Source: Dehalococcoidia bacterium
GTDB taxonomy: Bacteria; Chloroflexota; Dehalococcoidia; Bin125
Direction of reading: 5' to 3'
Assembly: GCA_022825855.1 (NCBI GenBank)
Contig: JAJDWB010000019.1
Span: 1 to 64,000, forward strand
Length of the DNA stretch: 64,000 nucleotides
Shown here: positions 43,894-52,770 of the stretch, piece by piece
How the letters are laid out: the number at the start of each line of letters is the position of its first letter
Numbering within the stretch: position 1 is the stretch's first letter
Translations under genes and position numbers: made by a program
The notes under the pieces: generated by a model
The model's database searches: none
What the model was told of the DNA's origin: nothing
The model's input: only the letters and a program-made list of their open reading frames with translations

Positions 43894-44691
43894 ATGACCC
43901 TCAACCCCGACGCCTACACCACCATCGACATCGACAAGCGCTCCGACGGCGTCACCGTCGCCACGCTCAACCGCCCGGAGAAGCTCAACGCCGTCAACTC
44001 GGCCATGCACCGCGAGCTCGCCTCGCTCTCCGTAGACGCCAACAAGGACCCCGACGTGCGCGTCCTCGTCCTCACCGGCGCCGGACGCGCCTTCTGCGCC
44101 GGCGGCGACTTTTCCGGCAGCCGCGACGAGCCCATGGGCGGGCGCTACCTCAACCGCCTCAACGAGGCCCGGCTGATCGTCGACAACTGGCTCGACTGCG
44201 AGAAGCCCACCATCTGCGCCGTCAACGGCTACGCGCTGGGTCTCGGCGCCACCGTCGCGCTGCTCTCCGACGTCGTCTACATCGGTCGCTCCGGCGTGCT
44301 CGGCGACACCCACGTCAACATGGGCATCGGCGCCGGAGACGGCGGCGGCGTGATCTGGCCCATGCTGGTCGGCCCGGCCCGCGCCAAGTACTTCCTCATG
44401 ACCGGCGAGCACATCCGCGCCGAGCAGGCCAGGGAGCTGGGCCTCGTGCAGGACGTCTGCGAGGACGACGAGTTGATGCCGACCGCCCTGGCCCTGGCCG
44501 AGCGCTTGAGCAACGGTCCCCTGGCCGCCATCTCCGCCTCCAAGGTGCCGATCAACAAGTGGATCAAGCACGTCAGCAACATGGTCTTGCCCGTCTCCCT
44601 GGCCATGGAGCAGATCACGATGGACGGCGCCGACGCCGCCGAAGCGCAGGCCGCCTTCCGCGAGAAACGCCAGCCCGTCTATCGCCGCTAA
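43894..44691 (+). CDS. Enoyl-CoA hydratase/isomerase family protein (2)
   Basis: The 265-residue crotonase-fold enzyme has VATLNRPEKLNAVN, GRAFCAGGDFSGS and the NGYALGLGATVALLSDVVYIG stretch with the oxyanion glycines. It likely acts on an unsaturated acyl-CoA; the specific reaction is not clear. Its promoter must lie in or next to the composite repeat that fills the upstream gap. ATG 43894 follows CAGGGAG at 7 bases. Confidence 0.9.
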   Translation: MTLNPDAYTTIDIDKRSDGVTVATLNRPEKLNAVNSAMHRELASLSVDANKDPDVRVLVLTGAGRAFCAGGDFSGSRDEPMGGRYLNRLNEARLIVDNWLDCEKPTICAVNGYALGLGATVALLSDVVYIGRSGVLGDTHVNMGIGAGDGGGVIWPMLVGPARAKYFLMTGEHIRAEQARELGLVQDVCEDDELMPTALALAERLSNGPLAAISASKVPINKWIKHVSNMVLPVSLAMEQITMDGADAAEAQAAFREKRQPVYRR

Positions 44692-44798
44692 CGCCAAACG
44701 CCCGATCACCGGTACGCTGACACACAATGCGGGGCGCCGTGTCCGATGGGCAGTGACGCGGCGGGGCAGTCGTTTCATTGATTGGCAGGGATTGCTCC

Positions 44799-46412
44799 AT
44801 GGCATTGCGTCCGGCGCTGTCTTGTCGCAATTGGTTATCGTTCCCCATTCTTCTCGTCACCATCAGCCTGGTCCTGGCAGCCTGCTCCGACGCCGCCGAC
44901 CAGGACCAGCAGCAGGACGCTCAGCCTCAGCAGACCGACCCCGCCGCGCAGCAGGCGGCGCAGGACCAGCAGGCCGACGCCGAGGTTGCCTCGGAATCGC
45001 AACAGACGGCTGAGCAATCCCAGCCGGACGACGCGCAATCGCAGGACCAGTCGGACAGCCCCTCCGCCGCTCAGTCGATGACCAGCGCGCAGCCCCAGCC
45101 GCAGCAGGGCTACGGCGACGATCCCTACGCGAGCGGCGACTCGCAGCCGGACCAGGAATCCATCGCGCCCGTGCCGCCGATTCGCACCTGGCTGGCCGAA
45201 GGCGTCTCGCTCACGCCCAGCCTGCCGGCCGAGTTCGACGAATACGGCTGGTCCACCGTGATCGAGGGAGACGTGCTCGCGGTCAGCGCGCCCTACCACG
45301 ACGTCCTCGGCGAGGACACCGGCGCGGTCTTCATTTTCGAGCGCATCGACGACGCCTGGGTCGAGACCGCCTACTTGCTGCCCCCCTTCGCCGATCCGCT
45401 CGGCTGGTTCGGCCGCTGGCTCGCCCTCGACGCCGGCCGTCTCGTGATCGGCGCGCCGTACGAGGACGTGCTGACCGAAGACGGCAGCTTCATCGAGGAC
45501 GCAGGCGTCGCCTACGTCTACGAGAAGATCAACGGAGAGTGGATGCGAACCGGCACGCTGCTGCCGGCCGTGCCCAACGCCGGCGCCTCCTTCGGCTGGA
45601 GCCTGGCGATCTCCGGCGATCGGATCGCGGTGGCGGCCTGGGAGGATCAGGTCGAGGGAGTCGGCGCCGGCTCGGTCACCGTCTACCGCCAGCACAAGGG
45701 ACTCTGGCGAGCGGAAGCCGTGCTCACCCCTGCCGAGCCCAGCGAGCGCCAGATGTTCGGCCGCGACATCGCCCTCGACGACAACGTGCTGGTCGTCGGC
45801 GCACCCGGCGACGACACCATCGCCGAGGACGCCGGCGCGGTCTTCGTCTGGCACTACTACAACGACGTCTGGAACTTCGCCGGCAAGCTGCTCGCCTCCG
45901 ACGGTTTCGAGCTGGACCGACTCGGCTCGCAGGTCGCGCTGGACGGCAACTGGCTCGCCTCCGGCGGCTACGACCACGACGATCCGCTCTGGAGCATGGG
46001 CGCCGTCTACGTCTGGAAGCTCGACAACCTCTGGCACTTCCACTCCAAGCTGACTGCCTCCGACGCCCAGCCCGGCGACTGGTTCGGCTACGCCGCGGCG
46101 ATCGAGGGCGATCGGATGGTCATCGGCGCGCCGCACCGAGCCCATCCCGAGTCGCAGACCTACCGCAGCGGCGCGGCCTACGCCTTCGAGTTGCGCGACG
46201 ACACCTGGGTCGAAGTCGGCGTGTTCGGGCCCGTCGACGCCGTGCTCGCCGGCGAACGCGCCGAGTTCGGCTGGGCCACGGATATCTCAGGCCACACCGT
46301 CGTGGTCGGCGCATGGCTCGCCGACACCGCCGCCGGAGAAGACGCCGGCGACGCCGCCGTCTACGAGATCCCGACCGGGGAACCGGACGAAGCTGAAGCT
46401 GACGACCAGTAA
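44799..46412 (+). CDS. FG-GAP repeat lipoprotein
   Basis: The 537-residue product has a signal segment and lipobox ending LAAC at about residue 28, then an 80-residue spacer rich in Gln, Asp, Ala and Ser. From about residue 125 there are six or seven repeats of the form FGW-x-[LI]AI-x-G-DR-[IM]-x-[IV]-G-A-P with VYV or AYV at the end, typical of FG-GAP/beta-propeller proteins. It is probably anchored outside the membrane and may bind a ligand or matrix. ATG 44799 is preferred to TTG 44778. Confidence 0.85.
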   Translation: MALRPALSCRNWLSFPILLVTISLVLAACSDAADQDQQQDAQPQQTDPAAQQAAQDQQADAEVASESQQTAEQSQPDDAQSQDQSDSPSAAQSMTSAQPQPQQGYGDDPYASGDSQPDQESIAPVPPIRTWLAEGVSLTPSLPAEFDEYGWSTVIEGDVLAVSAPYHDVLGEDTGAVFIFERIDDAWVETAYLLPPFADPLGWFGRWLALDAGRLVIGAPYEDVLTEDGSFIEDAGVAYVYEKINGEWMRTGTLLPAVPNAGASFGWSLAISGDRIAVAAWEDQVEGVGAGSVTVYRQHKGLWRAEAVLTPAEPSERQMFGRDIALDDNVLVVGAPGDDTIAEDAGAVFVWHYYNDVWNFAGKLLASDGFELDRLGSQVALDGNWLASGGYDHDDPLWSMGAVYVWKLDNLWHFHSKLTASDAQPGDWFGYAAAIEGDRMVIGAPHRAHPESQTYRSGAAYAFELRDDTWVEVGVFGPVDAVLAGERAEFGWATDISGHTVVVGAWLADTAAGEDAGDAAVYEIPTGEPDEAEADDQ

Positions 46413-46420
46413 GGGCGGCC

Positions 46421-47200
46421 CTACCGATCCGGCCCGCGCACGGTGACGCCGCCGTCGATCGGCAGAATCACCCCGGTCACGTACTTGGCCTCGTCGCTGG
46501 CCAGGTAGACCGCCGCCCAGGCGATGTCCCAGGGCTGGCCCTCCTGCCTCAGCAGGCTGGCGTTCTTGCGCCGCTCGCGCAGCTCGTCCGACATCCCGCC
46601 CGAGTAGACCATCGGCGTGTAGACCGGCCCCGGCATGATGCAGTTCGCCCGGATCCGGTCGCGTCCGTGATCGACGGCCAGCGCTTGCGTCAGGGTCGCC
46701 ACCGCCGCCTTGCTCACGCTGTAGGCGGTCAGTCCCCGAGGCCGCAACGCCGCAATCGACGACACGTTCGTAATCGCCCCGCCGCCGCTCTCGCGCAGCG
46801 CCGGGACGGCATGCTTGCAGGTCAGCATCATCGAGGTCACGTTGACCCGCTGGACGTGGTCCCACTCGGCCTCGGAAATCTCCTCCACCGTGCCCCGCCC
46901 GCCGATGCCGACGTTGTTGTGCAGCACGTCGAGCTTGCCGTAGCGGCTCACCGCATCGGCGACGATCCGCGCGCAATCCTCGGTCGAGGTCACGTCCGCG
47001 ACCGCAATCGCCGCGTCGTGGCCCTCGGCCCGGATCATGTCCAGCGTCGCCTGCACCGCCGCTTCGTCGCGATCGACGAGCAGCAGGTCCGCGCCCTCGC
47101 GCGCGAACAGGATTGCCGTCGCGCGGCCGTTGCCAATCCCTTCCGCGCGGGACCCCGCGCCGGTCACAATCGCCGCTTTGCCGGCAAGTCGGTCGGGCAT
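46421..47200 (-). CDS. Short-chain dehydrogenase/reductase
   Basis: The 259-residue SDR has a cofactor loop TGAGSRAEGIGNGRA (longer than the usual TGxxxGIG), the NNVG motif, and catalytic Ser-Tyr-Lys in NVSSIAALRPRGLTAYSVSK. It ends with YVTGVILPIDGGVTVRG. NAD(P)-dependent oxidation or reduction of an unknown alcohol or ketone. It is convergent with the FG-GAP gene, 8 bases apart. Confidence 0.9.
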   Translation of the reverse strand: MPDRLAGKAAIVTGAGSRAEGIGNGRATAILFAREGADLLLVDRDEAAVQATLDMIRAEGHDAAIAVADVTSTEDCARIVADAVSRYGKLDVLHNNVGIGGRGTVEEISEAEWDHVQRVNVTSMMLTCKHAVPALRESGGGAITNVSSIAALRPRGLTAYSVSKAAVATLTQALAVDHGRDRIRANCIMPGPVYTPMVYSGGMSDELRERRKNASLLRQEGQPWDIAWAAVYLASDEAKYVTGVILPIDGGVTVRGPDR

Positions 47201-47223
47201 GATCCAGACTCCTTCCTGGGTAT

Positions 47224-48558
47224 TCAGTCGAGGTCGACGGATGTGACGGCGGGAGCGGCCGGGCGCTGCGGCTTCCAGATCACTTCACGCAGGATCTGGG
47301 GGATGACCGCCGGCAGCGGCAGCCGCCGACCTTCGCTGCGATCGGCGCGGACCCAGAGGATCATCACGATCACCAGCAATGGTCCGTAGAACGCGGCAAT
47401 GCCGTGGAACACCGTCGTGAGCGGATAGGCGTCCACGACCTCGCCGAAGATCGGCAGGAAGGGCAGCATGATCAGTGCCCAGCCCATGTGATTGAGCGAG
47501 AGCGCCGTAGCCCGCAGCCGGGAAGGCACGCGCCGGTTGAGGTAGCCCTCCATCAGCGGCATCTGCGCGCCGCGCGCGAGCCCGAGGATGACGAACAGCG
47601 CGATCGCGCCCAGGTGATTGATCAGTCCGACGCCGACGTAGACCAGCACCACCCAGAACGGCATCGAGGCCAGCGTGCGCACGATCCCGAAACGCATCGC
47701 CAGCCAGAACGCCAGCGCCGCCGCGAACACGGTCGCCACCCGCGCCGGCGCTTGCAGCGCGGAGAACAGCCAACCCACTTCCACGCCCTGCTCCTTGAGG
47801 AACGGCTGCAGCAGGTAGAACTCGGGCACCATCGACGCGATCAGCAGCGCGCTGAAGATCAGCGAATAGCGGATCGTCGGCGTCCGTCCGGCCAGTCGAA
47901 GCGTCTCCTTCAGCAGCTCCATGTACGTCGGTCCGCGAGTCTCCTGCTCGCTCTCGTGCCTGGGCGGTTCGCGGAACAGGAGTGAGATCAACAGCGCCAG
48001 CCCGGTCGCGGCCGTCCCGCACAGCAGCGCGCCCTGGCCGCCGATCTCACCCGCGATCACGCCGCCGGTGAATGTCGCCAGCACCAGCGCCAGCGACCTC
48101 ACCGCAAACGCGCGCCCGGCCTGGCGCTCGAACTCGCGCTCGCGTCCCAGCGCCTGCAGGGTGTCGTGCAGAAACGCGCTGTCGGTGCCGGTGATCGCGA
48201 CCATCGCCAGTCCCCACAGCGACCAGGCGACCGCCGCCATCCAGAACGCGTCCGAGAACGCGAACCAGGCCGTAAAGACCATGAAGATGATCAGCGATGC
48301 GCGGATCGTGCGCACCCGGCCGAAGCGGTCGGCCAGCGCCCCGGCCAGCGGCTGACCGAACGAGGTGATCACATAGAAGGCGGGGCCAATCGCCCCGAGC
48401 TGGGCAAAGGTCAGCCCGACCTCGTCGGTGGCGAAGATGATCCAGACCGGCATCCAAAAGTGCAGGTCGTGGAAGAAGTAGAAGAGCGGATAGAGCCGCA
48501 GATTGCGCCGCCAGGCCGGACGCCGGTCGATGCCGTTGAGGCTGGGTCGCACACTCAC
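47224..48558 (-). CDS. MFS transporter
   Basis: The 444-residue protein has 12 likely membrane segments and the MFS loop motif as GALADRFGRVRTIR. The ending HMGWALIMLPFLPIFGEVVDAYPL is typical of drug or sugar-type MFS proteins. The start is GTG. It lies 23 bases upstream of the SDR gene on the same strand. The substrate is unknown; it is not closely similar to the tandem transporters at 21624-24411. Confidence 0.86.
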   Translation of the reverse strand: MSVRPSLNGIDRRPAWRRNLRLYPLFYFFHDLHFWMPVWIIFATDEVGLTFAQLGAIGPAFYVITSFGQPLAGALADRFGRVRTIRASLIIFMVFTAWFAFSDAFWMAAVAWSLWGLAMVAITGTDSAFLHDTLQALGREREFERQAGRAFAVRSLALVLATFTGGVIAGEIGGQGALLCGTAATGLALLISLLFREPPRHESEQETRGPTYMELLKETLRLAGRTPTIRYSLIFSALLIASMVPEFYLLQPFLKEQGVEVGWLFSALQAPARVATVFAAALAFWLAMRFGIVRTLASMPFWVVLVYVGVGLINHLGAIALFVILGLARGAQMPLMEGYLNRRVPSRLRATALSLNHMGWALIMLPFLPIFGEVVDAYPLTTVFHGIAAFYGPLLVIVMILWVRADRSEGRRLPLPAVIPQILREVIWKPQRPAAPAVTSVDLD

Positions 48559-48587
48559 GTTCGCAGGGTAAGGCGTTGAGGGAGCCG

Positions 48588-49127
48588 TCAGTCGATCGGG
48601 ACTGCGCGGTACAGCCGCACCGGATCGGGAATGCCCTTCATGATCACGGGACCAAGTTCCTCGAACTGCGCGACCAGTCCGTCGCTCAGTTCCGCCAGCG
48701 TCGCTTCCGAGATCAACAGTTCGGTTGCGCCGGCCTCATTGGCGATCCGGGCGGCAAGATTGACGTCGTGCCCGATCAGGTCGGCCCGCCGGCGCGTCTG
48801 GCGGCCCCAATGGATGCCCATCCGCACCCACAGCGGCTGCAACGTGTCGAGCGAGTGCTGCTCGAACCGACGCATCAGGCGCAGACAGGTGTCGAGCGCC
48901 GAGTCGGCATCGGGAAACCAGAGCATCAGCCCGTCGCCGAGTTCCTTGATCAGCCAGGATCCAGCGGGCAAGAGCTGGTTGACGATCTGTTCCTGCACAC
49001 TGAGCAGCTCATTCGCCGCCTCGTCGCCTTCGACGGCGTTGAACTCGGTGAAGCTGACGATGTCGGTGAAGACCACGGCGCCCTCGATCGAGTTGGGCGG
49101 AGCGGCGTTCACGGTCGTTGCTGGCAT
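48588..49127 (-). CDS. Class III nucleotidyl (adenylate) cyclase, catalytic domain only
   Basis: The 179-residue product is a single class III cyclase domain. Metal-binding aspartates are in VVFTDIVSFTEFN and ELGDGLMLWF, the transition-state Asn-Arg pair is in HDVNLAARI, and a Lys precedes ELGDG. There is no membrane segment or receptor domain, so activity may depend on dimerisation or a partner. ATG 49127 is chosen because the domain begins 17 residues later; no good ribosome site is visible and a longer start is possible. Confidence 0.85.
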   Translation of the reverse strand: MPATTVNAAPPNSIEGAVVFTDIVSFTEFNAVEGDEAANELLSVQEQIVNQLLPAGSWLIKELGDGLMLWFPDADSALDTCLRLMRRFEQHSLDTLQPLWVRMGIHWGRQTRRRADLIGHDVNLAARIANEAGATELLISEATLAELSDGLVAQFEELGPVIMKGIPDPVRLYRAVPID

Positions 49128-49198
49128 GGGAGGCTGGCCGAAGGCTGGTCTGCGGGAGTCTGCGACTTCTGCATCGCTATAGGGAGAGTCTTCCGGAG

Positions 49199-49915
49199 TC
49201 AGTGTGTGCCTACCTTGATCGCGCCCGATACGGTGGCCACCGTGATCTTCAGGTCGTTGCCTTCCAGGCAATCCACGTCAAGACTGCCAGACTTGCGATG
49301 ACACTTGATCTCGGGGGCTCGGTCCTTGGGGATTCGGACCTTAATCGCGCCGGAGACCGTCGCCGCGCTGATATCGCCGGCGCCATCTGAGGCAATCTCG
49401 ATCTTGCCGCTGACGCTCATTGCTTCGGCTGAGCCGATGATTTGCTTCATCTTGATCTTGCCGCTCACTGAGGCCGCGCGCGCGCTGCGCGCCTGCTCGA
49501 CCTCGATTGCCCCCGAAATCGTCCCGGCCGATACGCGGCCATGCGTACGCGAGACCTTGATCTTGCCGTCGCGCGTCTTCACTTCAGCGGAGCGGGCGCT
49601 GTCGACACTGATCTTGCTGCTGCCGCTCTTCAACTTCACATCACCGAAGTCGCCGCGCAGCTCGACGCTGCCCGAGTCGCTGCCGGCCAGGATGTTGGTG
49701 GCCGGCGGGCACTTGACCGTGAGCGCGTTACTGCCGCGGCCCGAGCGGATGTGCAACCGCCCCTTCTCGCGCCAGATCTGCCTGCGCTTGGCCTGCTCGT
49801 CCAGGCCGTCTACCTCGACATCGACACGCCCGTCCTCGGCGATGACCACGAGCGAGCCGGAGCGAGTCGTGATCTCCAGGCCGTCGGCGTTGCGCAATTC
49901 GATAGTGCGATTCAT
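49199..49915 (-). CDS. DUF4097-type repetitive beta protein
   Basis: The 238-residue product is composed of repeated short strands: SGAIEVEQA, SGKIKMKQI, SGKIEIASD, SGAIKVRIP and SGAIKVG at about 20-residue spacing, typical of DUF4097/DUF4098 right-handed beta-helix-like proteins. No signal peptide is seen, so it is probably cytoplasmic. The cyclase gene follows after 71 bases. Function unknown. Confidence 0.78.
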   Translation of the reverse strand: MNRTIELRNADGLEITTRSGSLVVIAEDGRVDVEVDGLDEQAKRRQIWREKGRLHIRSGRGSNALTVKCPPATNILAGSDSGSVELRGDFGDVKLKSGSSKISVDSARSAEVKTRDGKIKVSRTHGRVSAGTISGAIEVEQARSARAASVSGKIKMKQIIGSAEAMSVSGKIEIASDGAGDISAATVSGAIKVRIPKDRAPEIKCHRKSGSLDVDCLEGNDLKITVATVSGAIKVGTH

Positions 49916-50028
49916 ACAGCCGAGGCTAGAGATGTCGGCAGGGGCTCGTCGACAGGCCCGGCCGTTGATGTTTCGTGGGACATATAGACTTGGCACAGCA
50001 GAGTACAAAGCGGGAGTTGCAACAGCAG

Positions 50029-50820
50029 ATGGCATACGAACAGATCCTGACCGAAACCATCGGCCGCGTCGGCGTGATCCGGCTCAACCGGCCGGAAAAG
50101 CTGAACGCCTGGACCGACCAGATGTCGTCGGAGATGGCCGACCAGATTCAGTCCTGGAATGCCGACGACGGCATCGGCGCGATCGTGATCGCCGGCGAGG
50201 GCCGGGCCTTCTGCGCCGGCGCCGACTTGCAGGGCTTCAACCAGCGACTGGCCGACGACCCCGACGCGAAGAACCGCGATCGCGGCATGCGGGTCGGTAC
50301 GAACTGGACCCGGCTGATCCGCGAGTCGAAGCCCGTGATCGCCGCGATCCACGGCTACGCCGTCGGCGTCGGGCTGACGATGGCCCTGCCCTGCGACGTG
50401 CGCTACGCGGCCGAGGACACCAGGCTCTCGATCCGCTTCGTCAAGGTCGGCCTGGTGCCGGAACTCGGTTCGACGAGATTGCTGGCGCAACTGGTCGGCC
50501 TGGGACACGCCACCGACATCTGCCTCTCCGGCCGCATGGTGCCGGCCGACGAGGCCTACCGGATCGGGCTGGTTTCGGCAGTTGTGCCCAAGGAGGAGTT
50601 GTTCTCAACGGCCCTGGCCAAGGCCGAGGAGTACGCCAACAATCCAACCGCGGTGGTACGCAAGATCAAGACGCTGCTCAACGACAATGCGACCGAACCG
50701 GACCTCGATCGCGTGATGGAACGCGAAGGCGCGCGCGACCGGGAGTCCCGTCGCCTGCCCTCTCACGAGGAAGCCGTGACCGCATTCCTCGAAAAGCGCG
50801 AACCGGTCTTCAACCGCTAG
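50029..50820 (+). CDS. Enoyl-CoA hydratase/isomerase family protein (3)
   Basis: The 263-residue crotonase-fold enzyme has GVIRLNRPEKLNAW, GRAFCAGADLQGF and HGYAVGVGLTMALPCDVRYAAEDTRL. ATG 50029 was chosen with GGGAG upstream, because the conserved YEQILTE start follows. It is divergent from the DUF4097 gene, and convergent with the Trm112-like gene 5 bases away. Confidence 0.9.
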   Translation: MAYEQILTETIGRVGVIRLNRPEKLNAWTDQMSSEMADQIQSWNADDGIGAIVIAGEGRAFCAGADLQGFNQRLADDPDAKNRDRGMRVGTNWTRLIRESKPVIAAIHGYAVGVGLTMALPCDVRYAAEDTRLSIRFVKVGLVPELGSTRLLAQLVGLGHATDICLSGRMVPADEAYRIGLVSAVVPKEELFSTALAKAEEYANNPTAVVRKIKTLLNDNATEPDLDRVMEREGARDRESRRLPSHEEAVTAFLEKREPVFNR

Positions 50821-50825
50821 CAGGC

Positions 50826-51029
50826 TCAGACGGGCTCGTCCGCTCGCCGTTGCAGGTCGGGAGGGAGCAGGTTGGGAATGCCGTCCTCGATCGGGTAACG
50901 GAAGTTGATCCGTTCCGAGACCAGGGCGCCCTCGATCACGTCGCCGTGCTCGTCCTCGCTCACCACTTCGAGCTTGAGCGGCTCTCGCGTCACGGGGCAG
51001 ACCAGCAGTTCCACCAGTTCACGTCGCAT
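50826..51029 (-). CDS. Trm112-like / UPF0434 family protein
   Basis: The 67-residue protein has the family pattern RRELVELLVCPVTREPLKL and RYPIEDGIPNLLP. Bacterial members are small proteins of unclear role; eukaryotic and archaeal Trm112 activates methyltransferases. Only one Cys is present, so a zinc site is not expected. ATG 51029 begins the conserved core. Confidence 0.8.
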   Translation of the reverse strand: MRRELVELLVCPVTREPLKLEVVSEDEHGDVIEGALVSERINFRYPIEDGIPNLLPPDLQRRADEPV

Positions 51030-51153
51030 GGCACACCGCGCGTTCACAGCTACTGCGCATAGGGAGCGCTGACCGGATACTGCAATACTGTACGCCAACC
51101 CGAGTCGTTACCCCTGAATCTGACGCCACGAACAGGAAGCGGAGCAGCACAGC

Positions 51154-51369
51154 ATGGCCGATGTGAATTCGCCGATGGCCGGCACCATTTTCGAGTTGAT
51201 CGCCGCCGTCGGCGACGCCGTTGAAGAAGGCGACGAGCTGGTCATCCTTGAATCGATGAAGATGGAGATCCCCGTCGAAGCGCCCAACAACGGCACCGTT
51301 GCCGAGATCCACATTGCCCAGGGCGACCAGGTCCAGGAGGGCGACCTGCTGGTCTCGCTCAGCGACTGA
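51154..51369 (+). CDS. Single-domain biotin carboxyl carrier protein
   Basis: The 71-residue product is a biotinyl domain with the modified Lys in LESMKMEIPVEAP (residues 33-45). It shuttles CO2 between biotin carboxylase and carboxyltransferase. Unlike AccB it has no N-terminal Ala-Pro linker region. The biotin carboxylase follows after 38 bases. Confidence 0.93.
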   Translation: MADVNSPMAGTIFELIAAVGDAVEEGDELVILESMKMEIPVEAPNNGTVAEIHIAQGDQVQEGDLLVSLSD

Positions 51370-51407
51370 CCGCAGCCCCCGGCACGACTGCAATCGCACC
51401 ACTGCTC

Positions 51408-52769
51408 ATGTTCCAGCGCGTCCTGATCGCCAATCGCGGAGAGATTGCCGCCCGGGTCTCCCGCACCTGTCGCCGGCTGGGAATTGAATCGCACGCGGTC
51501 TACTCCGTTGCCGACGCCGACGCCCTGCATGTGCGCGAAGCCGACGGCGCGACGCACATCGGCGCAGCGCCGGTGGCCGAGTCCTACATCAATGTCGACG
51601 CGGTGCTCGACGCCGCGATCGAGGCCGGCTGCGACGCGGTTCATCCCGGCTACGGCCTGCTCTCCGAGAACAGCCATTTCGCCCAGGCCTGCGACGAACG
51701 CGGCATCACCTTCATCGGACCCGATGCGGCGCACATGGAGCTGATGGGCAACAAGAACCAGGCCCGCGCCACGATGCGCGACCTGGGCATGCCCGTCATC
51801 CCCGGATCCCCCGCCACGGTCGGCGATGAAGACGCCGAACCCGCCGCCGAATCGGTGGGTTACCCGCTGTTGATCAAGGCGTCCTACGGCGGCGGCGGGA
51901 TCGGCATGGCGACCGTTCGGCGGCAGAATCAGTTCAGTCGCATGCTGCGCCGGGCGCGATCGTCCGCGCAGCGAGCCTTCGGCTCGGGCGAGGTCTACCT
52001 GGAGCGGCTCCTGGTCGAGCCGCATCACATCGAGCTGCAGGTCTTCGGCGACGGGCAGGGTAATGCGACCATCCTCGGAGACCGCGAGTGCAGCGTGCAG
52101 CGGCGTCACCAGAAGGTGATCGAAGAAGCGCCGGCGCCGGCGCCGCAGTTCACGTCCGAGCGGCGCGAGCGCCTCTACGAACAGGTCCGAGCCGCCGTCG
52201 GCGGCCTCAACTACCGCAACGCGGGCACCGTCGAGTGCCTGCTTGACGCGTCCGGCGAGATCTACTTCCTGGAGATGAACACCCGCCTACAGGTCGAACA
52301 TCCTGTCACCGAGATGGTCACCGGTCTCGACCTGGTCGAGTGGCAACTGCGGATCGCCGCCGGCGAACCCTTGACCGCGCTGCCCGGCTACGGCGATCCG
52401 CCGCCGGTCTCGGGACACGCGATTGAGACGCGCATCTACGCCGAGGATCCCGACACGCTGCTGCCCAGTCCGGGCTCGATCGATCTGCTCGAAGTGCCCA
52501 ACGAGCCCTGGCTGCGGCTGGACGCCGGCGTTGCGTCGGGCGACGAGGTCTCGCACTTCTACGACCCGCTGATGGCCAAGCTGATCGTCCACGGCGACGA
52601 CCGCGCGGAAGCCCTAAGCCGGCTGAGGTCGGCCCTGTCCGACTCGCGGATCGAGGGGCTGAAGCACAACATTCCCTTCCTCCGGCGAGTGATCGAGACG
52701 CAGCCGTTCATCGACGGCGACTATGATGTCACGCTCGCCGACGCGCTGATCAAGAGTGAGGAGCGCTGA
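51408..52769 (+). CDS. accC: Biotin carboxylase
   Basis: The 453-residue ATP-grasp enzyme carboxylates biotin using bicarbonate and ATP. The N-terminal FQRVLIANRGEIAARV, the ATP-loop SYGGGGIGM (usually GGGGRGM), the HQKVIEEAPAP stretch and the active-site EMNTRLQVEHPVTEMVTG are all visible. It probably works with the adjacent biotin carrier and with the carboxyltransferase at 884-2461. The LLM gene begins right after its stop. Confidence 0.95.
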   Translation: MFQRVLIANRGEIAARVSRTCRRLGIESHAVYSVADADALHVREADGATHIGAAPVAESYINVDAVLDAAIEAGCDAVHPGYGLLSENSHFAQACDERGITFIGPDAAHMELMGNKNQARATMRDLGMPVIPGSPATVGDEDAEPAAESVGYPLLIKASYGGGGIGMATVRRQNQFSRMLRRARSSAQRAFGSGEVYLERLLVEPHHIELQVFGDGQGNATILGDRECSVQRRHQKVIEEAPAPAPQFTSERRERLYEQVRAAVGGLNYRNAGTVECLLDASGEIYFLEMNTRLQVEHPVTEMVTGLDLVEWQLRIAAGEPLTALPGYGDPPPVSGHAIETRIYAEDPDTLLPSPGSIDLLEVPNEPWLRLDAGVASGDEVSHFYDPLMAKLIVHGDDRAEALSRLRSALSDSRIEGLKHNIPFLRRVIETQPFIDGDYDVTLADALIKSEER

Positions 52770-52770
52770 G

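Noticed and set aside
48166-49301. Long plus-strand open frames over the MFS and cyclase genes
   Set aside because: High-GC antisense shadows; the minus-strand products have clear MFS and class III cyclase motifs.
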